From: Pantoea sp. A4
GTDB lineage: Bacteria > Pseudomonadota > Gammaproteobacteria > Enterobacterales > Enterobacteriaceae
Reading direction: 5' to 3'
Length of the DNA stretch: 64,000 nt
NCBI RefSeq assembly: GCF_000295955.2
Contig: NZ_ALXE01000039.1
Coordinates: 114,254 to 178,253, forward strand
Each line of letters opens with the position of its first letter. Position 1 is the first letter of the stretch. Below, piece by piece: positions 8,285-16,016 of the stretch. A program made the translations under genes and the position numbers. A model generated the notes under the pieces. The model was not told the origin of the DNA. It ran no database searches and worked only from the letters and a program-made list of their open reading frames with translations.

Positions 8285-9484
8285 TCAGTTCAGGCGGATG
8301 AATTCGATACGATCAAACACAGCCTTGGCAAAATCTTCAGCGGCGGTGCGGGCGTTTTTTAATGCTTCACTGCTGCCCACATAGGTTGATGGATTCGCCG
8401 AGATAACGGTATCAAATGACTCGCCACAACGTTCAAAACCGTCCAGACGGGGAAGGGTGGCATCGAGCATATCGCCGCCAAAAATCTCTTTAGCCAGACT
8501 GTGGCACAGTTTGTGATCCGCTTTATTCGAAAGTTTCGACATAAAGCCAATATTTCCCTGCAGCCGACAAATGGCACCTGATGACTCAATGATATCAACC
8601 AACTCCGGCAGGCGTGTCAGATACTTCAACGTAGAGTGGAAATCAACCTGAGCAGGCGGCACTGGCGTCATCAGTAAATCAGAAGCCGCAATCGCATTTT
8701 TCAAAAATGCATCCAGGTGTGGCCCGCTATCAATAAAGATAAAATCGTAATCCTGCTTGAGTTTCGCCACGACATTATCATGCAACACACTGTGCACATT
8801 TTGGCCTGGCAAATGTTCGGCACAGAGCTCATCCCAACGTGAAGCGATAAAGGCATCATCGATTGAGGCAGGGAGCACATCCACGCCGGGGATAATTGAA
8901 GAGACAATAAAATCTTGCAGCAATTCTTCACGCGTCACATTTTGCAGCATTGCCTGAGCGGCTGTCGCTTCCACCAACCCCACCGAACGCTCATGATTGA
9001 GGAACATAGTGGCAGAAGATTGTGGATCGAGGTCGATAACCAGAATACGCAAATCTTCTAATAGCAGATGGGGATGAGCACGTAGCGCATGTGCCAGGGA
9101 AACGGTAGAAACGGTCTTAGACACGCCACCTTTAAGGTTGCCAACAAACAGCGTGAAGGCTTCACTATGGCGGTCACGATATTTTGGCACACCACGATGA
9201 TGGTAAATATCGATGATATTTTGAATGGACATCGCATACTTGGTGGAGCTTCCTGCGGCACGCTTATCAAACTGATAACCAGATTCTTCCATCTCATTAA
9301 CAGCGTAATCAACGTTAGCACGCGTCAGCTTAGGCAATTTGGCCAGCGCGGCTTTAGCATAAACTTGATAATAGGTGTTCTCGTGTAACTCTTCTTTCTG
9401 CGCCTGGATTTGCTCAGTGAGGCTCAGCAACATTTTTTCTGAACGCTGTGCCACTCTGGAAATTTGCTTTTCGTCGTTAGCCAT
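8285..9484 (-). CDS. parA: ParA, P1-type Walker partition ATPase
   Basis: ParA ATPases of type Ia systems move plasmid copies over the nucleoid and repress their own operon through an N-terminal DNA-binding domain. The 399-residue length equals that of P1 ParA. The first ~100 residues form the extra regulatory domain absent from small ParAs. A deviant Walker A, GNLKGGVSKTVSTVSLA, lies at about 115-131, and the motif ILVIDLDPQSSATMFL follows. The start at 9484 is preferred because GGAGCAAGT precedes it; an in-frame ATG at 9499 is possible. A short out-of-frame reading frame with a strong Shine-Dalgarno (9424-9522) overlaps the start and may couple translation. Confidence 0.95.
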   Translation of the reverse strand: MANDEKQISRVAQRSEKMLLSLTEQIQAQKEELHENTYYQVYAKAALAKLPKLTRANVDYAVNEMEESGYQFDKRAAGSSTKYAMSIQNIIDIYHHRGVPKYRDRHSEAFTLFVGNLKGGVSKTVSTVSLAHALRAHPHLLLEDLRILVIDLDPQSSATMFLNHERSVGLVEATAAQAMLQNVTREELLQDFIVSSIIPGVDVLPASIDDAFIASRWDELCAEHLPGQNVHSVLHDNVVAKLKQDYDFIFIDSGPHLDAFLKNAIAASDLLMTPVPPAQVDFHSTLKYLTRLPELVDIIESSGAICRLQGNIGFMSKLSNKADHKLCHSLAKEIFGGDMLDATLPRLDGFERCGESFDTVISANPSTYVGSSEALKNARTAAEDFAKAVFDRIEFIRLN

Positions 9485-9522
9485 ACTTGCTCCACACATG
9501 TAGGATTTTCGTTTTTATACAT
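9424..9522 (-). CDS. Possible 32-residue leader ORF overlapping parA start
   Basis: An ATG at 9522 is preceded by GGAGG at four bases, a stronger ribosome-binding site than that of parA itself. The frame runs 32 codons (starting MYKNENPTCVEQVW) and ends at TGA inside parA, out of frame with it and overlapping its first ~20 codons. It could be a translational leader that sets ParA level. No homologue is recognised, so it may be chance. Confidence 0.3.
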   Translation of the reverse strand: MYKNENPTCVEQVWLTTKSKFPEWHSVQKKCC

Positions 9523-9554
9523 AAATCCTCCATATAAGGCAACCATTTATCTTT

Positions 9555-9576
9555 ATTAGCCAGACCGCCTGCTAAT
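9555..9576 (-). promoter_or_regulatory. Candidate parA operator
   Basis: An inverted repeat, ATTAGC-N10-GCTAAT, lies 71-92 bases upstream of the parA start, between parA and the first iteron. P1 ParA represses its operon from an imperfect palindrome in the same place. No clear -35/-10 pair was identified, so this is a suggestion only. Confidence 0.35.
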
Positions 9577-9613
9577 CGATGCTTTATTAACCCATTGAGA
9601 ACAGCGTCCCAAC

Positions 9614-11395
9614 ATTCACTGCAATCAGTAGCCTGTGCTGCTTTATTGACGAATTAGCTTACGAAATTCACTGTAATCAGCAATTCCCGCCATGATTGAT
9701 GCAAATTTGCACTCTCCATCACAAAAGTTCACTGTAATCAGTGGTAAGGGCCATAAACTGAGGGCGGATCTGATGATGCACAGCCAAACATTCACTGTAA
9801 TCAGCACTGTTTTTCGAGTTGAGTCTCGATATGACAGCAGGGAGAGGGTGATAACAAGCAAAGATTCACTGTAATCAGTAAAGCTGCGCCGTAATAGCTC
9901 ACTGAATCACTGTGATGTTCACTGTAATCAGTGATTCCCCCTCTAGCCGACAGGGGACTTCGCTAAACATTCACTGTAATCAGTGAGCTGTTACCGCAAG
10001 CGCACTCATACTGATAAAGGGCTATGTATTTCGTGAATAGCCGCACCAGAAAGACGGCAGGGCGGTTTTCATCACCTGACAGACATCAATCCACTTCAAT
10101 CCCGCTAAGTTACGCTCAGAGGCGCTCACAGCGTTTGAGTCATCATCATTTATGCGAGTCGATATATTCATTTCCACAGCGAGCAAGTTTGAAGCTGTCG
10201 GCTAACAGGGCACAGTGCCGTTTACCTGCAAACATTCACTGTAAACAGTAGACGAAGGTTAGAACGATTGGGATGGCTGAGGCGATTAGAACGGTTGGGA
10301 AGGTTGGGAAGGTTGGGAAGGTTGGGAAGGTTGGGAAGGTTGGGAAGGTTACAATGAACCATAAGGCTAACGTTCACTGTAATCAGCAAAGTCTCGTTTT
10401 GAGCCGATCATTCACTGTAATCAGTAGCTGTTATTCGATTAAAAAACCCCGTGGATGAGCAAAGGATGTGTGATCCACAAACAACGTAGCCAGAGAGATG
10501 AGCATCAGACTGGCTTCTCGCTGGAGGGAGTCAGCCTGACATTCACTGTAGTCAGTAATCCTCTCTGATCGATCCTGGATCAACATTCACTATAGTCAGT
10601 AGCTTTTTACTGGGGAAATGACGTTGTCACTCAGGGGAGGGGAATACATTCACTGTAATCAGTATTTGTTATGACGATATTGATATTTAGTCATTGCCTC
10701 CAGTCTGCTTGTCCCGGCGTACATTCACTGTAATCAGTAATCCCTCACGACGATATACCTTGATTAACAGCTTCTGAGACCGGCATTCCACGACATGTCC
10801 TCATCGCGGTAACGAACATTCACTGTAATCAGTACAGAGCAGCAGGAGAGGGCAACGGGCGGTTATGCTGAAGCGTTCACTGTAATCAGTAATCACATGC
10901 TTATGATGAGTGGAAGAGAATCAAAATTGCGCATATCGCACCGCTAACGCTCAAAGATTCACTGTAATCAGTAAAGCGAGCGGCAGTCGAAGGTTGATCA
11001 TTAGTGGAAAAATGGGATCAAGATCATAAAAACATTCACTGTAATCAGTGATCGACGTTGCGCTTAAGGGCAGTGAAAGTGAATGATCCTGTGATCGGGA
11101 TCTAAAAACGTTCACTGTAATCAGCAGACAAGATCATCCCCAATTCCTTGATTACAGCCATGATTACGTACCACTGATGCGGAATTTCCTCTGAACCATT
11201 CACTGTAATCAGTCATGTCACAAACCCTGTCACTTTTTTATCCAGAAAATCGACTGGCAGTTAAGATAAAAAAACAACCTATTAATCAATGAGATAAATT
11301 TTCTTCTTTCATTGTCGGCGCTGTTAGTCGCGGCAGAAGCTAACGTTCACTGTAATCAGTAAAAGAAGCTATTTCTCACATTCACTGTAATCAGT
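9614..11395 (+). repeat. Iteron array, 22 forward copies (inc/copy-control region)
   Basis: I counted 22 copies of a repeat with core TTCACTGTAATCAGT, all in plus orientation, starting at 9614, 9666, 9727, 9790, 9864, 9917, 9969, 10234, 10372, 10410, 10541, 10585, 10648, 10723, 10818, 10875, 10957, 11034, 11110, 11198, 11345 and 11380. A few have single-base changes (GCAATCAGT, GTAAACAGT, GTAGTCAGT, TATAGTCAGT). Unlike compact iteron arrays they are spread with mostly 40-95 bases of non-repeated sequence between. They share the core with the origin iterons near repA, so they should bind RepA and titrate it or handcuff origins (established for incA-type arrays of P1 and RepFIB replicons). No credible gene lies inside the array. 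Confidence 0.92.
10293..10350 (+). repeat. Six tandem copies of GGTTGGGAA
   Basis: Six exact nine-base units (10293-10346) plus a partial unit form a G-rich, strand-biased minisatellite within the iteron array, between iterons at 10234 and 10372. Each unit has a GG and a GGG run, so the plus strand could form a G-quadruplex. A frame across it would encode repeated GKV, but this is simply the repeat translated. Confidence 0.9.
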
Positions 11396-11424
11396 AACCC
11401 ACATGCCACACTCAACACATCAAA

Positions 11425-11470
11425 GTTAGTTAGCACTAACTAACGGTCATATCTCATTGATTATAATCAA
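11425..11470. repeat. Two perfect palindromes at the iteron inversion point
   Basis: GTTAGTTAGCACTAACTAAC (11425-11444) has nine-base arms around a CA centre. TTGATTATAATCAA (11457-11470) is a fully symmetric 14-mer. They lie in the only stretch separating the last forward iteron (ending 11395) from the first reverse iteron (11530), 12 bases apart. They look like protein-binding sites or a boundary element; no binding protein is implied by the sequence. Confidence 0.8.
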
Positions 11471-11529
11471 ATAGCAAAGTGAGTCATAAAACAGAAGAGC
11501 GGCATTCACAGCCAGCGCTATCACCTTTT

Positions 11530-11681
11530 ACTGATTACAGTGAATGCCTACTGATTCTAGTGAATGTTTGCTGATTACAGTGAATGTGGCAGGAAGCACT
11601 GATTACAGTGAACAGAAGGGCGAGATGTCACTTTTGCGGAAAAAGTGACACTCGTGGAGGTAACTACTGATTACAGTGAAC
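11530..11681 (-). repeat. Iteron cluster downstream of repA, 5 reverse copies
   Basis: Five copies of ACTGATTACAGTGAA, the reverse complement of the array core, start at 11530, 11550, 11570, 11598 and 11666. The second has TCTAG in place of TACAG. They face opposite to the 22-copy array and lie just past the repA stop, the place of the incA control iterons in P1-like replicons. Confidence 0.9.
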
Positions 11682-11688
11682 GTGTGGT

Positions 11689-12618
11689 TCAGTCATCAAA
11701 TTCAATGTCATCTAGCGCATCAATACTCTCCAGATTGCCGATGCCATCGAGTTTAGGGGTTCTGCTGTGTATGATGAAAAACACGGAGCGTCCACGTTTG
11801 ACTTCTGAATAGTCCAGATAGCCAATCTCTTTCAATTGCTCCATCGCGCGGCGTACCACATGGTTCTGGGTTGTGGTTTTAGAACCAAGATTTAGCCGCA
11901 TACGCAGCCTGGCAAGCGAAATAGGTGCCGGGTTAGTCGGTAAGCTTTCCAGGAAGGTATAGAGCGCCTGAGCAGACTCCTTGCGCTTTAAACGCGAGAT
12001 CGCTCGCAGCTGAAGCAGGACTTTATGGTCAAAATTATAAAGCTCAAACAACTTAGGATCGGCCTGAATCTGTACCAGATCCTTTTCACGATCGTAATAA
12101 GCCGATTGCACCAGGTGAGTGTGATACGCTTTACCATTGCCTTCAAATGAGAGGGTATTGGTGGCAATCCGCCGTAGGGAAGCATCCAGCCGTTTGCGTA
12201 GCGCAGCCGAAGAGTTCGCTGAAGGGATACCACACATCTTCACGAATTCAATAAAAGGCAACGTGACAGTGTCCCCTTTTGAAGGGTAACGCGAGAATGA
12301 CTGAATGATCCCAGCCCAGGTTTTAAAGTCATTATCCATGTCCAGACGGGCACCTGTGATCGTGATCTTTTCATAACCTTCAGCTTTGACCAAAGAGAGG
12401 TTTTTAAGCTCTTTGGTCGCATCCGTCGAGGCCATGGCCCCGGATTTACCGCGTGCGGTGGACTTTAACGTGGGAACAAACAGCCCCAAACGCATCAAAG
12501 CGACTGGCTGAACCGTATTATTCTTGTTGGGTTGCAGCTGAATAACTTCGCCACTGTTTTTCGTTACGGACAGAAAAGGCTCAAGCAAGGCATTGTTTTC
12601 CATATCTTTATCTGTCAT
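11689..12618 (-). CDS. repA: RepA, RepFIB-type replication initiator
   Basis: The initiator binds iterons to open the origin and to control copy number. The 309-residue protein follows RepFIB RepA closely. It has [19 protein letters not shown], the block [46 protein letters not shown], the winged-helix stretch [14 protein letters not shown], and [21 protein letters not shown] near the C-terminus. RepFIB and P1 initiators share two winged-helix domains. It is transcribed leftward out of the origin iterons, so RepA bound there should repress its own gene. The acidic tail ends just before an iteron cluster. The ATG at 12618 is used; an alternative ATG at 12603 lies five codons in. Confidence 0.95.
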   Translation of the reverse strand: MTDKDMENNALLEPFLSVTKNSGEVIQLQPNKNNTVQPVALMRLGLFVPTLKSTARGKSGAMASTDATKELKNLSLVKAEGYEKITITGARLDMDNDFKTWAGIIQSFSRYPSKGDTVTLPFIEFVKMCGIPSANSSAALRKRLDASLRRIATNTLSFEGNGKAYHTHLVQSAYYDREKDLVQIQADPKLFELYNFDHKVLLQLRAISRLKRKESAQALYTFLESLPTNPAPISLARLRMRLNLGSKTTTQNHVVRRAMEQLKEIGYLDYSEVKRGRSVFFIIHSRTPKLDGIGNLESIDALDDIEFDD

Positions 12619-12637
12619 AGCCCAGGATCTTCGTTTA

Positions 12638-12907
12638 TGTGGATAAAAAGGATCAGTTGCTGACTACAGTGAACATTAACACTGATTACAGTGAACATAC
12701 TACTGTTTATAGTGAATAAAACACTGATTACAGTGAACTCTTTACTGATTATAGTGAACGCGATCACCCTTTGAGCCCTTGGTGGGTGCGGCCTGCGACG
12801 ATCGGGGATCTCTTTGGATCTCTATATGATCTCTCTATTGATCATCTTTAAGGATCTAACCTCTGTATAAGTGGATAACTGCCTGTCACCCCATGAAATC
12901 CATGATC
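12638..12907 (-). other. oriR: Replication origin (oriR): iterons, GATC cluster, DnaA boxes
   Basis: Reading toward repA, the region has a DnaA-like box TTATCCACT (12870-12878), a Dam-site cluster, five iterons and a perfect DnaA box TTATCCACA (12638-12646) just before repA. Six GATC sites start at 12800, 12807, 12817, 12828, 12840 and 12853, the last five spaced 10, 11, 12 and 13 bases in an A+T-rich segment; further GATCs lie at 12762 and 12904. Several read AGATCC on the minus strand, like the AGATCCA heptamers that are melted and SeqA-bound in P1 oriR. This composition marks the unwinding element and predicts Dam/SeqA control. Confidence 0.85.
12659..12759 (-). repeat. Five origin iterons upstream of repA
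   Basis: Copies start at 12659, 12681, 12702, 12723 and 12744, that is every 21-22 bases or two helical turns, so RepA would bind one face of the DNA. Two carry the central variant TATAGTGAA and one TGACTACAG. P1 oriR also has five in-phase iterons here. Confidence 0.92.
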
Positions 12908-13031
12908 CCCGCATCCAAACCGCATCCGTTCTCAAAATGAAAGTAACTTGGTTATTATTATTCATTTTTCATCAATAAGTGCGCGGCGTATGGTAGAAGC
13001 ACTTCCTGACATAGATGAGATGAGAGCTACC

Positions 13032-14402
13032 ATGACCGAATATGCGATTTCTCGAAATCCAGCCACTGGCGAAATTATTGCGCGTTACCCAATGCTGAAC
13101 GCCGCTGAACTTGAACAATCTCTGGCAACCAGTGCTAATGCATTTGCAGCATGGCGTCACAGCGCCATGTCTATCCGTGTGGCCGTATTGCGTCAACTGG
13201 GTGAACAACTGCGTCAGCGAGAAGCAGAGCTGACACGCAGCATTACTTTAGAGATGGGCAAACCTGTTGCTCAGGCGCGTGCCGAAGTTCTGAAATGTGC
13301 CAGTCTCTGTGACTGGTATGCTGAACACGGCCCAGCCATGCTGGCAGACCAACCCACACAAGTGCCGGATGCATGGCAAACATTTCGTCCTGTAGGACCG
13401 ATTCTTGCGGTAATGCCATGGAATTTCCCGCTCTGGCAGGTGCTACGCGGCGCAGTCAGTATGATCCTTGCTGGAAACACCTATGTACTGAAACATGCCC
13501 CTAACGTCATGGGCTGTGCCACACTGATGGCCGATCTCTTTACCGCAACCGATCTTCCGGCGGGTGGCTTTACTTTGATCAACGTAGACAATGACGGTGT
13601 TTCTGTTGCGATCAAAGATCCTCGCATCGCAGCAGTTGCTGTAACCGGAAGTGTAAGAGCAGGGGCTGCAATAGCCTCACAAGCCGGTGCAGCACTGAAA
13701 AAGACCGTACTTGAACTGGGAGGTGCAGATCCCTTTATTGTGCTGGCAGATGCCGATCTCGATGAAGCAGTGAAATCAGCCGTTATCGGACGCTATCAAA
13801 ACTCCGGTCAGGTCTGTATGGCAGCAAAACGCTTTATTATCGAAGCGCCGATTGCTGCAGAATTTGAAGCTCGCTTCACGGCAGCCGTGAAGGCACTGAA
13901 AATGGGCGATCCTCTGGATGAGAGCAATTACATTGGTCCAATGGCTCGCGAAGATCTTCGTGAAGAGTTGCACAACCAGGTAAAACAGACCCTCAAAGAA
14001 GGGGCACGTCTGGTACTGGGTGGTGAAAAGATCGAGGGAGCAGGGAACTACTATGCACCGACGATCCTCGCAGATGTGACGTCTACCATGACGGCATTCA
14101 CCCAGGAACTGTTTGGGCCGGTAGCCGCAATTTCGGTTGCACGGGATCCTGAGCACGCACTGGAACTGGCTAACGACAGCGAATTTGGATTAAGCGCCAC
14201 GGTCTGGACTGCAAACGACACTATCGCTAACGACATGAGCCAACGGTTAGAAACCGGTGCTGTGTTTCTCAATGGCAACGGTGCGTCCGATCCACGCGTT
14301 ACCATCGGTGGTGTGAAAAAGAGCGGTTATGGACGTGAATTATCTCATTTTGGCGTTCATGAGTTCTGTAATATTCAGACCGTATGGAAAAACCGCCGCT
14401 AA
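13032..14402 (+). CDS. sad: Succinate-semialdehyde dehydrogenase, Sad type
   Basis: The enzyme oxidises succinate semialdehyde to succinate with NAD(P), a cytoplasmic step of GABA/putrescine breakdown. The sequence is close to E. coli Sad (YneI): ISRNPATGE, ARAEVLKCASLCDWYAEHG, the oxyanion motif PWNFPLWQV (Asn131), VTGSVRAGA, the catalytic Glu in LELGGADPF (Glu228) and the nucleophile in NSGQVCMAAKRF (Cys262), and the ending ELSHFGVHEFCNIQTVWK. The start at 13032 gives 456 residues, against 462 in E. coli; an upstream frame to 12948 has no family match. In E. coli sad neighbours glsB; here glsB is about 20 kb away on the same replicon. Confidence 0.93.
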   Translation: MTEYAISRNPATGEIIARYPMLNAAELEQSLATSANAFAAWRHSAMSIRVAVLRQLGEQLRQREAELTRSITLEMGKPVAQARAEVLKCASLCDWYAEHGPAMLADQPTQVPDAWQTFRPVGPILAVMPWNFPLWQVLRGAVSMILAGNTYVLKHAPNVMGCATLMADLFTATDLPAGGFTLINVDNDGVSVAIKDPRIAAVAVTGSVRAGAAIASQAGAALKKTVLELGGADPFIVLADADLDEAVKSAVIGRYQNSGQVCMAAKRFIIEAPIAAEFEARFTAAVKALKMGDPLDESNYIGPMAREDLREELHNQVKQTLKEGARLVLGGEKIEGAGNYYAPTILADVTSTMTAFTQELFGPVAAISVARDPEHALELANDSEFGLSATVWTANDTIANDMSQRLETGAVFLNGNGASDPRVTIGGVKKSGYGRELSHFGVHEFCNIQTVWKNRR

Positions 14403-14408
14403 CAGGCC

Positions 14409-15590
14409 TTACTGGGCCGATGGCAGATAAGCTGGGGGTGAGGATGACTTTGTTGCAGAAAATGGCTTCAGCACGCGCTGAGGGGCATAACTGGCTAACA
14501 GCGTCGAGCGATCTCCCTTAATCATCTCTTCTGTCACCAAACGACTCAGAATAGGTGCCAACGTCATGCCACTGTGTGTGACGAGTAAATAGGTGCGCTG
14601 CAGTGGGGTCATGTAACCCACTGCAGGTAAGCCATCAGCCGGCAACGCGCGCTGTCCCGTCTCAATTTGCTCTATCCTTGCGCCCTCAGTATTGATAAAC
14701 AGTCGGCGTAACCGACGTAAAAACTCTTTACCGATTAAGCCATCAAGCGCTGGCGAGCGTGCAGGATCAGTATGGTCATCGAGGTCTAATGCCTGCAACA
14801 GAAGGCGACCGCCGCCATCAGGCCGAATATTGAGTTCAGGCGAAATAATATTGCTGTTAATCTGCAGAGGAAGTGCAGATGTTCGTGCCAGTAGACTACA
14901 AGCTCTTTTTCCACCCACGTTCGAATTCACCAGGTCCAACTGTAAGCCAAACTGGGCGCTTAACTCCGGGGACCAACGACCCGTCGCAATCACCACCTGA
15001 TCCCCCTCCCAGGACTCACCGCTCGCCAGAGTTAATTTTGCTGCATGAGCCGACTCTTCAATTGAGATAACTTCGCTGTTCTGGCGAAAAAGGGTTGGCG
15101 TAGAACGGATATCGGCTAACAGGCGGGCGATAAATAAACTGGGGTAGAGCAAACACTCAGTGGGAAAATACCATCCTTTTTGGATCCGGGGATCAAGGCG
15201 TAGCTCAGGAAATTGTGCCAGCAAGGCTTTACGTTGCACAGCACAGGCCGTATAGCCTTGCGTATTGAGCTGCTCAGCCCGCTGTTCCAGTTGCGCCTGA
15301 ATGCCTTCATCGGTTGCCCACTCCCAGGTGCCGGTTTCCAGCAGCCACGGTGTCGAAGTGGAAGCGTCTCGCTGGAGGCGCTTATGCTCATCAATGCCTG
15401 CCACATTGAGCTGATGATAACTTTGCGGTGTTTTGCCATTCGAATTGATCCAGGCAAAACTGATTTGACTGGTGCCGCTCCCGGCGGTGTTTTGCTCAAA
15501 CACCGTCACTTTTGCTCCACTGAACGCCAGTGAGCGCGCCAGAGAAAGCCCTAAAACACCGGCTCCAATCACTGCTATCCGTTGTGTCAT
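14409..15590 (-). CDS. FAD-dependent amine/D-amino-acid oxidoreductase, DAO family
   Basis: The N-terminus IAVIGAGVLGLSLARSLAFSGAKVTVFE is a classic FAD Rossmann motif. The interior (ASGESWEGDQVVIATGRWSPEL) and the C-terminal RALPADGLPAVGYMTPLQRTYLLVTHSGMTLAPILSRL follow DadA/glycine-oxidase-like flavoproteins. At 393 residues it is the usual size. These enzymes deaminate D-amino acids or secondary amines; the substrate is not evident. It converges with sad (stop codons six bases apart), so both transcripts meet there. No partner subunits lie nearby. Confidence 0.83.
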   Translation of the reverse strand: MTQRIAVIGAGVLGLSLARSLAFSGAKVTVFEQNTAGSGTSQISFAWINSNGKTPQSYHQLNVAGIDEHKRLQRDASTSTPWLLETGTWEWATDEGIQAQLEQRAEQLNTQGYTACAVQRKALLAQFPELRLDPRIQKGWYFPTECLLYPSLFIARLLADIRSTPTLFRQNSEVISIEESAHAAKLTLASGESWEGDQVVIATGRWSPELSAQFGLQLDLVNSNVGGKRACSLLARTSALPLQINSNIISPELNIRPDGGGRLLLQALDLDDHTDPARSPALDGLIGKEFLRRLRRLFINTEGARIEQIETGQRALPADGLPAVGYMTPLQRTYLLVTHSGMTLAPILSRLVTEEMIKGDRSTLLASYAPQRVLKPFSATKSSSPPAYLPSAQ

Positions 15591-16016
15591 CTGCCATACC
15601 TCATCATGTGAAAATTGCGTTTACCGTCATGAAGCATCGTATCACCACCCAGGGGCATGCAACTTAGAGGGGTTATAGGGATAACTGATGACCTTATGCA
15701 ACATACAAATATAGAAGGTCAGAGTACTCTGTGTAATTTCATCGAAAATAAACTGTGAAGAATACGTTTTGTTATTTTTGCTCTGCCCTAATTTGTTCAA
15801 AATCAGGATTTCATTTTTCCTTCAGCTTTATGTAAGGGAAAAGAAAATCCCGTGTTGCTGATGAATTTTCTCTGTGACCTTTTGTCTTCAGGAGGGAATA
15901 ATCGCACGCTGATATGGCAAGCTAATACAGAATCTGACCCTGGTTTTTTTCTGGCGCTTACCCGGCGATGCAGCGGCCAAACGGGTATTTAAATACGGAC
16001 AGGCATTAAGAATTCA
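15591..16016. other. Intergenic region before the bamA paralogue
   Basis: This 425-base gap contains the divergent control regions of the DAO-type gene and the BamA paralogue. An inverted repeat TGACCTT/AAGGTCA (15689-15695 and 15715-15721) is visible. No convincing sigma-E promoter, gene or RNA was recognised. The Shine-Dalgarno before the BamA start is weak. Confidence 0.5.

Noticed and set aside
10024..10251. 75-codon frame in the only iteron-poor part of the array
   Set aside because: No ribosome-binding site or motif, and it runs into an iteron at its end; it is probably spacer DNA of the array.
10273..10458. Open frame with six GKV repeats
   Set aside because: It is only the translation of the nine-base GGTTGGGAA minisatellite, lies inside the iteron array and has no ribosome-binding site or other coding signal.
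9614..11395. Regularly repeated short sequence that could suggest a CRISPR array
   Set aside because: Repeats are about 15-17 bases, spacers vary from under 20 to about 250 bases, the same core occurs at the RepA origin, and no cas genes are present. These are iterons.
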